The position numbers and the translations under genes were made by a program. Of a stretch of 64,000 bases of DNA, positions 45,628 to 58,000 are shown piece after piece. Source of the stretch: Oncomelania hupensis (lineage: Eukaryota; Mollusca; Gastropoda; Littorinimorpha; Pomatiopsidae); contig CM072514.1 in assembly GCA_036898135.1 (NCBI GenBank), positions 78,188,442-78,252,441 of the forward strand. Reading direction: 5' to 3'. The notes beneath the pieces are model-generated. The model was not told where the DNA came from. It did no database searches and worked only from the letters and a program-made list of their open reading frames with translations. Numbering within the stretch: the first letter of the stretch is position 1; every line of letters starts with the position of its first letter.

Positions 45628-48600
45628 GGAAAAGAAGAAGAAAGAAACAAAAGAAAGGAAAGAATAATGGGGAGGCAGAGAAGAAGATGACTGTTATGGC
45701 GACGACAATGAAAATGCTTGTTGATTTTATTTAATGTCTAGTCATCAAAGTGATGTTAGATTACATTACATTACATGATTATTGCTTTAGGTCCAGCGGA
45801 CTCTTCAGAGCCAAATCAGGACCAGAGAGACGTTATCTTAAAATGTTATAAAATGATTCAAATCTTACAAAACAGGCCTGTTACTCTTAAATACTCAAAC
45901 AAACTTTCACATGCAACCTCGTGAAAAAATCTTATTTTAAACTGATGTATTAAAAATACGTTCTCTTTCTGTAATAAAATCACTAAATTCAGTCGTACCA
46001 ATAAAATCTAACCAACACAAAACAAGACGACATGATTTATATGCGATAAAACAAACCAACGTCATGTAAGAATTGAAACAGGTGTTGACCGTTGCATACT
46101 TTAAAAATCTCTTTGAAAGGTATTGAACCAAAATAATTTTATCTTTTATCAAGCAGGTCAGCACATTCATACATGAAATGGCGAACGGAAAAGGATTTAT
46201 TACACGCAAATCACCATGGTGGTTCTTCTCCTTTTAACAGGAAACTGTGGGTTACATAAGTATGCCCAATAGGAAGGCGAGACAAAACTGTTTCTTCTTT
46301 GCGAGTGGATGCAAAGTTAGGCAAAGAAGCTGACAAATCGGGAAGAATTTGAAATAATTTGTTGTTGATATGGTTAGGCCAGTCAGTTTGCCACAATCGT
46401 TTACAATAAGATCCAGTCATATAACGCAGATCAGAGTAAGGAACAAACTGGAAAATCTCTGAAGGGAAATCGAGTTGCAGAGCTTCTTTAGCCGCTTTGT
46501 CCACTGCAATGTTGCCGCGGATGCCCATATGACCAGGTACCCACATAAAAACTATTTTTTTACCCTCAGAGTATGTGAAAGCAATATGTCTATGATTACG
46601 TTGGTAACTAAAGTGGAAAACCCAAAATGTCCCACCTCCCACCCCGTTCCCAAATGCCCAGTAATTTCTGAAATGAGAAGAGAGCCTTGAATAAATAAAA
46701 ACCTTGTGAAATATAATGCATTGTGTACAACTATAGCAGGAAAAAAAGTTCCACTAAAAATATCGTGTAATAAGAAAAATCCTATCACCTCCCGAATTTC
46801 GCTAGAGGGAAAGAAGCATATAATAATAAATAAGATTTAAAGAAAAATAATATATTATTATTGTTATTATCATGCGTCGTGCACTGAAGTACCTTTCCAC
46901 TCGTGACGTTATTAGCTTTTGCTGCGTCATCGATGACTACGGCTTTCTCCGTCAACTCGCTCTTAGCTGACGCAGCAGTTTCGTCACCAGACACTGGCGT
47001 CACTTTAATCTCATCTACAGCCTCTTTGACGTGTTTCTTGTGCTTGAAAAAAGAGTTGGAAAAAAAGAAAGAAAGAAGAAAATAGAAGCATAAAGAGCAA
47101 GGAGAAAGTGAAAATGAAAAGACCCAAGGCTATAGCACAATCCATGCCCACATCACCGTTAGAGCACAGTACTTTATGGCAGAAATGCCGAATCCCATTC
47201 CCCGGGCTGAGTTCCAGTCTTGCTACCGCCACCCAACTTAGCCCCAAAATTATTCAAGAAATCACCACTGCCTAAAATCCAAGGCATTTCAGAGCTGTCA
47301 CCGAGAGCCGCAGGGATAACAACAGTAACATCAGCGTCAAAGTATGCAAGCTGGTTAAGATGGCATTGGTGTACCACCACCTCCACCAACAATGAAAACA
47401 CCACCACCACCACCACCACCACCACCACCACCACAACCACTCTCCTTCGGATGAGAATATAAACCGAGGTCTAGACTGTGTCGCATACATTACATCATAA
47501 CGAACTTTAAAGATCCTGACGCTCATGTCCTAGACGGGTGAGTGCCGGTGACAAGAACATATCCAGCATGCACCTAGGTCCTTCTCCCCCATCCGCTACC
47601 CAGGATTGCGCTCAGTTGTCTGTAGCGTTATTACGATGCACCCAAAGACTGCAAGTTGGCGCCTCGGGCGGCTTGAGTTAGATCCTGTATTGGCCAGCGC
47701 CTTAAGCAGCTCTTGAGTTGGAAAAGCGCTATATAAGAACGATTAAATAAATAAAATAAATAGCACAAGCCGCCTAAAATGACTTAATCTCAAGACATAA
47801 TATGCTTCTATCCCTTACTATGTAAAACTACATTTTCGTTAACGTCTAACCGCATTTGAGTTACAGATCTTTGATAGAGATACCAGCAAAGCAACCGCGC
47901 AACTGTTCACGAGGTGGAAGAATCACTGATGAAGGAGCGTCTTGCAAGCGATTGGAATACCACAGGCACCCGAGAGAAAGCGGGTATATAGGCAAAAGAT
48001 GACGTCATTCATACTTACATCGTCAGTGGTGCTGCCATCGTCCTTGCCCTTGCCCTTCTTGCTCTTGCTTTTCTTGGCTTTGGTAGTCTTGAATAGGCCA
48101 GACAGCGGCATCTGGCGAACATAATCAAGATACGAGATACAAGATGATTTACTGTACCCATTTTGAGATTATGATGATGACGATGACAGCATCAATAAAC
48201 TTTAAACAAGCGTAAATTGTAATATAATTTCTGCGTCTATGCTAATACAGACCAATTAACGTTCATGGCATGTCATTCGACATAATCACTGATCTTTTAT
48301 CAGTGACCATGATCATGCCCTGCCTATAATCAGCATAACCTTGACCTGCCCTTGACACTGACCTTGCTGGGGTCAATATTTTCCTGGTCGACCTCGTCCT
48401 TGTTGTTCTCGTCCTCGCCCGCCTCGTCGTTGATCAGAGGTTTGTAGTCTGGACTGTTTTCTGCAAGGTTAAGGTTAAGATTAAACTGCGAGGTTAAGGT
48501 TAAGAATAAATTGCAAGTGGATAAGAGGATAAGGTTAAATTGCAAGATACTTTCATCATCATTTCATCACCTACATTGTTTCAGTGCATTGATGGGAATA

Positions 48601-49025
48601 CAGAAATACAATTAAGCATGACAGTATCGTGGCACTAACAAATGGCTTCTAATAATTACGGAAAGCCAAACATATTAAACAGGCATAAATTGAACACGAA
48701 AACGTATCAAGAGTGTACATGCTACATTCTGCATAGGTACTACCGCTTGTACCTGCATCTGTAATGTCATTACGTATGTGCGGGTATGTGTGCATGCGTG
48801 CTTGTGAGTGTGTGCGCTCGCGTGTGTGTGTTTGTGTATGTGTATGTGTGTGAGTGCTCACGTGTGCGAAATTGTGAGAGTATGTCTTTGTGAGGGCGTT
48901 TGTGTGTGTGTGTAAATGAGGGGCTGTGGGATACATACTTTACTTAATAATATTTAATAATAAAATACTTGTATGGGAATATATTGGAATCTGGATAATA
49001 GGCACATTTGGGAAGAGAGAGAGCG

Positions 49026-49056
<31 letters not shown>

Positions 49057-52000
49057 GATAAAGAGGAGAAGGGGAGGGGTCGAGAGAGAGTAAGAAAATG
49101 TGTGTGCGTATGTGTGGGTGGGTAAGTTAGGGGGGGAGGGTGTAGAAGTGGGAGGAGAGGGAAAGCTGGCAGACATCTAAAAATCGGATACATTCCAAGC
49201 AGCCGCATCGTCACTTCTCTTACAGACAGGCCTTAGGTCGAGGCGAGATGCAGCAAAACAACAACACAATATATTACCCCATGCAGGCCTATCACTTCAC
49301 ATGCATATTGATACAGCGATGAGAGAGAGGGGGAGAAAGAGAGAGGGAGAGAGAGGGAGGGAAGGGATGGTGAGGGAAGAGGGTCGTGGGGTAACGAGCT
49401 CTACACCCTTGTTCGTGTCCATTGGTGTGTATGGGGAGGGAGTGGGGTTGGGGTGGAGAACAGAATAATAACTAACACAGCAACAACAAATTAAACCAAT
49501 CTATAACGCCATGTGTGAATATATAATGCGTACATATGAGCTTGTGCGCGCGTGTATGTATGTCTGCCTTTATTTCACACACACATACACACACCCAAAC
49601 ACACACGCACACACACATACACCCACACACGAACGCACGACTCACCTGATTAATGATGAAAGATTGCGGTGCCTGTTAGAGAGGGTTGGAACATGGGGGT
49701 GTGTGATACTGGGGGATGGGCGGGAAGTGAGGCCTGAAGAAAAGGAGGGGGGGAGCGATAGAGCGCGAGTGGGAGGGGGGGAGAGGAAGGAGAGGGAAGG
49801 ATGAGATGGGGGCAACAGGCAGAATGGGGGGGGGAGGGGGGGAGAGGGGGGAAGAGAGAGAGAGAGAGAAGTGGGAAGACGGGAAGGAAAGAGTTTGTTG
49901 TTGTTGAGGTCTAAGCTTTGTGTTTTCTTTTAGTTTACCTTGGCTCACATAATTTTAGGCCGCAAGATGTTACCTATATTCCTATCTCGTGACTGGGTGA
50001 GTCATACGACTCGGCACGCCCAACAGGCAAACCATACACATACATACAGGCTGCATTTTATATCGACCGATTCTCTCATACGTATGCAAGGGTTTGCACA
50101 ATCAGGATGAATACTATACATAATTTGTTATGGTTATTAGCTCAACTTGAATATACAATTTGCTGAGAAGCTTTTTATATATATTTATACCATAATTGCT
50201 ATGAGCCGATGGTGAATACACTATCTTCATTTCTGCACGTAAAACTTAAATCTTAGGAGGTAAAACACGATTTTACCACTATGCAATTGTCTTTCCAGCC
50301 TAACTAAAACCATGTCAAATTAGTAATTCATTGTTTATAGTGTCCAGCGGACTGCAAAGAGCCGAATCAGGACCAAAACATCAGGACCACAACTTGGTTG
50401 ATCCGTATAAAAGATCTGCTGAAACAACTCTAACGGTAACACTGAAGACACTCCACCAGCCGGCCGCTTTCCAATAAAGGCATCCCATGCAGGGGACGCT
50501 GAAGCTATTCTCTAATTTATCGAACCCCCGTATACAAAATCAAAATAGAATATAAACATCATTATAAAATATTAACGAAACACGTACATATAAAATGCCC
50601 ACACTGCTAAATAATAATACCATGGAAAGCCCCATTGACCATTTGGCAGAAAGCGTCCAATATCCCCAAGCTGATCCAACAGACTCCATACACAAATGAG
50701 GAGTTGTGGGAGAGTTTTCAAGAAAAAAGATAGGTGACTGATCTAGCGAAGAAGATACGCTTTCCAATAAAGGCGCCCCCAGCAAGTTAAATTTTAAAGC
50801 ACTAAATTTCCAGAAAGTGGGGATACTATTTATACAGAAACCCCCGGCACCCCACGAGGGGAATAGGGAGGGGATGACATTAAGATGGATGGAAACAAAA
50901 CAAAACAAAACAAAAACGTACAAAGACGAAATATAATTTCCTCCGAAAAACGCAATACACCGTGAAGCTGACCACCCAAACAATAATGTACAATCTATTC
51001 TGCTATTTCGATATAAGCCAAATCAGCAAACCAAATATCCCATCAATGAACACAAAGCATGACCAAACTATATCCATATATTTCATCATGACGCATACAG
51101 TGCATAAACCCAAAAGGAGCATGTGTTAAGTTGATTCCCAGAAGAATTTAAAACAAACAAACAACAACAACAAAAACTACAACAACAACAACAACAACAC
51201 CCAAATAAGAAACTGGCTAAGAAGTGCTACGATAATTTAAAACAAAAACAAAAAACGGAATTAGAAAATTATGAGTAAATGTCATGATGATTTCAACATG
51301 TCATAATGAAACGAAAAGAACTGTTCCACACAGCGCATTCTAGTGACGTAAGATGACCCACCAAACCATCACAGACAAGAGGAAAAGGGAGAAAAAAACA
51401 ACCGGAAAACAAGCAAGCAGTTGACGAATCACCTGTTTCCCCACAGATATTATTCCAATACTTCAGAAGCGAGTGCATATGATGAAACACGGGTGACCCA
51501 CGTGCCCAAAGCATGGAAAAAAGCTGGTACAGTCCAGTGCAGATGGATGAAGCAGTCGCATATTCTCCCAAAGCAAGCACACCAGAGCTTCACACGAGTT
51601 TCAGCAGGAACACATGAAGAAGCTGCCAGTAAGCCATTGAAAACCCTCGAACGATTCCGTTCTAGAACACCACAAGCCACCAGTTGACGGGAAGTGAGAG
51701 TCCAGAGTGGAAAGAAACTGACCATCTGTGGACTGAGGAGAGTAGAGTCGCGGAGGCTTGGGAGGTCCCCCAACCTGGACTGGTGAAGCCAGCAGAGTCG
51801 TGCCGAATCTCTCGCCATAAGCCTCCACAGACGACGGCACTTTCAAGATGAGCTCATTGTCGTTCCTCAGTTCTCTGCTATTTTGTTCCCTGCTTGGCTG
51901 ACGACGTGTTGTAGAGAGTGTCACAGATGAACTCTCTACATCGACCCTCTGTGATTGTTCTAAAGATGTTCTGGATACATCTAGAGCAAGGTCTTCGTCA

Positions 52001-55000
52001 CTCTTAAGTTCTTCACATCTTAATTCAGCCGAAGAAGAACCCTGACGAGCTTCGTTCATATAAGCAACAGAAGCATTTTCGATGACTGTTTGAACTATGA
52101 ACCGACTGGCAGTCTGGAGATCATGTTCACTCATAAGTTGTTGTCTAATGTCGTCAGACGATAAATACCCAAGTTCAGATTCTTCCACAGAGGAATCAGT
52201 GGGTATTTGAAGTGATGACTCAGTTGATGTTTGCATCTGCACAGCTGTTTCCTCATCACTTCTCATTTCTCTGCGACTTTCGTCAGTCGTGAGTTCTGTA
52301 CGTGTGCCTCTACCAGGCAGACCCACAAATGCTGTGGAGGCATCATCTACAGAGGAGAACGACGTTGCCCTTTGGACAATAACATCTTCCTCGCAACCAT
52401 GCAGTGCTTGCCGACTATCGTCGACAGAAGTGTGCCCAGGCAATTGAAGAATATTCTTCTCTGATAACGCCAGTGACAAAATGTAAGCACTGTCCATTGA
52501 AGTTGAACCCTGGTTTGCAGGTGTGGACAATTTACTATCATCTCGACTGCTTCTCAGTTCTCGATGACTATCTTCAGCCGAATAATAACCACGTTCAAAT
52601 AAAGTAGTCTCCAAAAGTTCAGAGGCACTGTGAAGATAAGTCGCAGTTGCAAGACTCTCCTGGGTATCGTGCAACTCTCGTTGATTTTCGGCTATTGAAG
52701 AACGAATTTGTTCTAGAGCCTCAGCTTCAGCAAAAACATTACTTCCTGCTGCCATGGTAACAGCGCTTTCAACCATCGATGACTGCACTCTACACATGGT
52801 TCCTTGTTCACTCTGCAGTTCCTTGCGCCCTTCGTCAGCTGAAGTGAAATACTGAGTGTCTGCAGGCATACTGTTTTGCGATTTCACAGAAGTCTCTTCA
52901 ACACTAGTCTCTGTGGATGGTCTCTCTCTCACAACAGTGCTCAAATACCTATCTATTTCTGAAGACTGGTCTTCTGCAGTGGCACGGCTGCTGGATTGTG
53001 AAGGCTCATTCTTCAGAGTGGAGCTCATCCAAGTTGTTGAAGGACCCACACTACGGTATTGTTCTAACCGACGTTGACTGATAATGGTCTCCTCGCCACT
53101 GTTCAGCTCACGGCCAATGTTATCAGCGAAAGCAAAGCGTTCTGCTTCTGACAGTGCAAGATCCTCACGGACTCCATGACTTTCTTCACCCGACGCCCTC
53201 TCTGTGGTATAATCCTGGCTTAAGAACTCCTGCCAACTACCTTCAAGAGGCTGCACGACCCATCCAGCCTCATGACTTGGTGACTGGACTTTTTCAGCAG
53301 ATTCCTGGCTGAAGTACAGTTCTTTTCCTTCTGTATATTGCATCCGTACCTTGTCTATGGGATTTTGCACTCGTTCTGGGTGATTTACTTCCACATCACC
53401 AGCATATTCAGTTTCTTTCTGAAGTAGATCTTCCTTTTCCGAAATACCTGCATCCAAGCTAACAACATAAGAGAGAGACACAGCCTGAGTGCTATCAAGA
53501 CTCAGCGCATGTGAAGTGGACAGTTCTGAAGTGTGTCTCTGGGATGCGATGGAATCAGCTTCATCAGATATGTATCTTTCATGAAGCTCACTGCTGTACT
53601 GTTGAAAGTCATGTATCTCTGCTGGCTGCATGTCATCAAGAGCTGCATGTGCACTGTCTGCGTAGCGAGGTATGGTTTCTCTTTCTTCTTCTTCTTCTTT
53701 GTCTTCTTCTTCTCCTTCTTGGTCTTCTTTTCCTTGGTGTTTCTGATCCCGTTCAATTTGTTCTTGTTCATATTCTTCCATTTCTTCTTCTCCTACAGTT
53801 CCTTCATGTGGAAAGTCTTCACTAGTCATCTCTTGAGGAGCAGGATCCTGTTCTGAAATCTTCCACTGCATCATGGAGCTTTCTTTATCTTCTTGACTGG
53901 AAACTGCATGATTCTGTTCCACGTAGTGATCTGTTAAGTCGCCTCCCTGCAGATATCTTTGCGAATCATCTACGCTCACAAGTGGTTCTTGCTCTTGGAC
54001 CTCTTCTTGCTCAAGAGCATCTGGATATACATCGTATACATCTTCTTGGTCAAGACTGTTTGGATTTTGACTCTGGGACTCATCTTGGATACGATCATCT
54101 GAATAATTATCATGAGTGTCTTCATGCACAAGATCATATGGATATTCTTGTTGGGCATCCTTTGGCTCAAGATCCTCTTCAGCTTCTTCCTTCCCAAGAG
54201 CATCTGGATACACATTGTCAACAGAGTACTCAATGTCCTCTGTGCTCCTCTGCATTTCCAGCGAGGAGGTTTCAACTGTCTGTGAATGATAAATGATGGC
54301 AGTGTCCTCAGATCCTGAATGCTCAGTTCTCTTCTTGAAGTCTGTGCTGAACAGTTCAGATACAGAAGTTTCTTCCCTCCTCATGCTTTCATTGAATTCT
54401 TCCAATTTCCTGTCCTCTGTGTAAAATGAATTTTCACTCGCCCATTGAAGATTTTCTTGGTCATCAGACAACTGTCTGGTTAATGTGTCATCATTACCCT
54501 GTTCTCCGAAGTGTCGTCCTGCAAGAACTGATTGTGCATTCAACGACGCCGCCGTGCTGCTTGCAAATTCCTCATGCAACACATCTTCCTCTACCTCTTC
54601 AGCTGGCTTCTTGTGAAAGTCTGACCCGGAAGTATATTTCTTTTGTGATTCTGGTGTGTTTACATCGTCTTCAACTTCAGCTGATCCACGTCAGAAAATG
54701 GTCATCAGGGAATATGCTTTTGTTGGAGTGATCCTCAAAGAATTCTTCCTCATTTTTCTCAGAGAATTCTTCTTCAGTTTTCTCAAAGAATCTTTCTTCA
54801 TTTTTCTCAGAGAAATTTTCTTCATTTTCTTCTTCACTGCTTTCTTCGCTTTCACCAGATACACTGGTCTTTTGTCGTGTCTGAATTTTTCATGCATTGA
54901 CTCGAATGCTTCTTCAGCTGCAGTCTTGGCTTTACCAAACCAAGAAGGGGATCGGCGTCTTTCTCCTGCCTGCTCCTCCACTTCTTCATCATATCTGGTC

Positions 55001-58000
55001 TGCAGTACAGACTGATCAAAATATTCCCCATAAGAAGACATTTTGTTAAGTTTTGTGGAGCGTGTTTGGACTATGGTAGCATCTTCTTCAGCAGAAAGAT
55101 GATGAATGAGAAGGTTGTTTGTATCTGGCGTTTCTGGAGCAGAATCTTGTCGTTGCTCTTCAGACATGGTGTCAGCAAAATTGTCAATCTCTTTCAGCTC
55201 TGCACCTTCTAAAGGAAGTGTCAGGTTTCCACTTTCAGCAACGCTAAACACCCCAGATGTAAATGAAATGTTCTCTTGAGTAAAAGAAGTTTCTGGTGCA
55301 GGATCCTGTCTAGACATGGTGTCGTCAGCAAAGTCATCAGACTCTCCCATTTCTGCGCCTTCTAAAGAAAGTGTCAGGTCTTTACTCTTGGCAACGCTAA
55401 ACGTCACAGGTGTAAACGAACTGTTCTGTTGAGCAATAGGCGTTTCATAATTGCCAGAAACATAACGTTGATGGAATTCAGAGTTTCTGAAGTCTCGTTC
55501 ATACAGATCGTTATTTTCTTGGTCTTCTTGTTGGTATTTCTGCTCTTGTTGTTCTTGATATTTCTGGTCTAGCTCTTCAAAAGTACCACCAGATTCTGTG
55601 TCCTCCATCTCTGGAATTTCTGTAGGAACTTTGACTGTTTCTGCAGCCTGCAGTAAAGACTGCTCAAAGTCTACCCCATAAGAAGATATTTTGTTCAGTT
55701 CTGTGAAGCCCGTCTGGACTATGATATCATCGTCTCCAGCAGAAAGATGATGATCAAGAAAGTCACTAGTATCTAGCGTTTCTGGAGCAGCATTTTGTCG
55801 TTGCTGTTCTGACATGGTGCCAGAAAAGTCGTCAGACTCTCCCATCTCTGCACCTTCTAAAGAAAGAGTTTCGCCTCTACCCTCAACAACACTAAACGCC
55901 CCAGATGTAAATGAAATGTCTCCTTGAGCAATATGTGTTTCTGGAGCAGGATTCTGTCCAGACATGGTGTCAGCAAAGTCATCAGAGTCTCCCATCTCTG
56001 CACCTTCTAAAGAAAGACTCACGCCTCCATTCTCGGCAATGCTAAACACCCCAGGTAAAAGTGAAATGTCTTCTTGAGCAACACGTGTGTCAGAATTGCC
56101 AGACAAATGACGCTGACAGTAATCAGAATTGTTTATGCCTCGTTCATACAGATCGTAATTTTCTTGGTCTTGTTGGTAGTTCTGGTTTTGTTGATAGTTT
56201 TCGTCTTGTTGTTCTTGGTATTTCTGGACTTGCTCTTCAACAGGATCAGAAGTTTCTGTGTCCTCCATCTCTGGAATTTCTGAAGAAAATTTGACTGTTT
56301 CTGCAGTCTGCAGTACAGACTGCTCAAAGTCTACCCCATAGGAAGACATTTTTTTCAGTTCTGAGGAGCACATCGGGACTATGGTAGCACTGTCTTCAGC
56401 AGGAAGATGATGAACGAGAAGGTCTCTTGTATCTGGCGTTTTCGGAGCAGTGTCGTGTCGGTGCTCTTCAGACAGGGTGTCAGCAAAGTCCTCAGACTCT
56501 CCCATCTCCGCACCTTCTAAAGGGAGTGTCAAGCCTCCACTGACGTTAATGCTAAACGCCCCAGATGTAAATGAAGTTCTTGCACAGGCAATAGGCGTTT
56601 CAAAATTGCCAGACAAATAAGGTTGTTGGGATTCAGAGCTGTTCAGGTCTTGTTCATACGTATTGTCATTTTCTTCTTGGCTTTGTTTTTCTAGATATTC
56701 TTGGTCTTGGGTTTCCAAAATATCAGCAGCTTCCGAGTTATCAATCTCTAGAATTTCTGAAGGAATGGTGACCGTATCTGTCTGACCAAGAGTAAATCCA
56801 TGACTCATAATATTGCTGAATTCTGATGAGCCAGTTCGTTCAAATGATGAATCAGCCAGTTCACGAAGGTAGCGCTGGTGAAATTCACAATTGGGAGTTC
56901 CTTCTTCCTCATGCTGCAGTTTTTGCTGGCGCTCTTCTGTCTCTTCACCGTCACACCCTGTAACCTGATCACGGTTTGGCCAAGCTGTCACAGTGTCACC
57001 TTGAGTAATCCCTTTAGCCAGGGCTGAACTGAACTCGGACAAATACTGTCGACTAATGGGCGATTCAGGACTTTCAGAGATGTATCTTTGATGAAATTCA
57101 GTTCTACCTTGATCTGAAAGTTCGGGTTGATCAGTATTGTGTTGATTTACCTCTGCAGCAACAATGTTTTCTACATCATTACCACCATTTTGCTCTGTCT
57201 GGTAATCTTGTTGTTCTTCACTAATTTCCCATTGTTCCTCCGTATCATCATCAACAATGCTTCTCAGATGTTCCGACATTGTACAAACAGACATTTCATT
57301 CAGGACTAGGTCAGAACTTTCTGCTTCAGACCCGGATGCACCATCCATGAATCTAGAATGGAACTGACTGGTATTGTATTCACTGTCTTGAAGGTAGTCC
57401 TCGTCTTCAATTTGGGTGAAATGTTCGCCTTGTGTTTGTTCTCGTTGTTGGGAAATGTCTTCTTCTTCAGTGAGAATAGCTGACGGCTGCAGAAACCCTG
57501 ACTCTTTTTCCCTGTACTGGTACTCTTCTTCTTTCTCTGTTACAAGTTGTGCTGTGGTATTCTCTGATTGCGCTTCTGTCCGGTACCATCCATTCGCTTG
57601 ATCTTCGAGCTGATTTTCTTTGTTTTCATCTTCACTGGGTAGAGTATCTTCTTCCTCTGTCAACATATAGCCTGGTTGTTCTCTTTCTTGCTGATTCTGT
57701 TCTTCCGTCTTCTCCTCTTGATATTCATCTTCTCGTGATGTTTCCTCTTCTGTCATTGTTTCTTCTCTCTCTTCCCTTTCAAAGTAATGTTCCTCAGTTA
57801 GTTTTTTATGCTGCATCTGTTCCTCCTCTGTGTCCACCTCCTCCTCTTCTTCTTTTCGTTTTCGTTTTCATTTCATTCTTTCACAAAACTTTCCTCCATT
57901 TTCTTGTCAAGCAGATTTTGCTGAAGCGAAGTTGATTCCTCAAACACAGAGGCAGAAGTAAAGGTGGAGCCTTGGGCACTCGCTATTTCAATGCTAGATG

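Noticed and set aside
51601..51722. Continuation of the giant frame to a stop at 51601
   Set aside because: Composition changes abruptly after the GATG/GTCAGT donor, and splicing there joins the next exon in exact phase.
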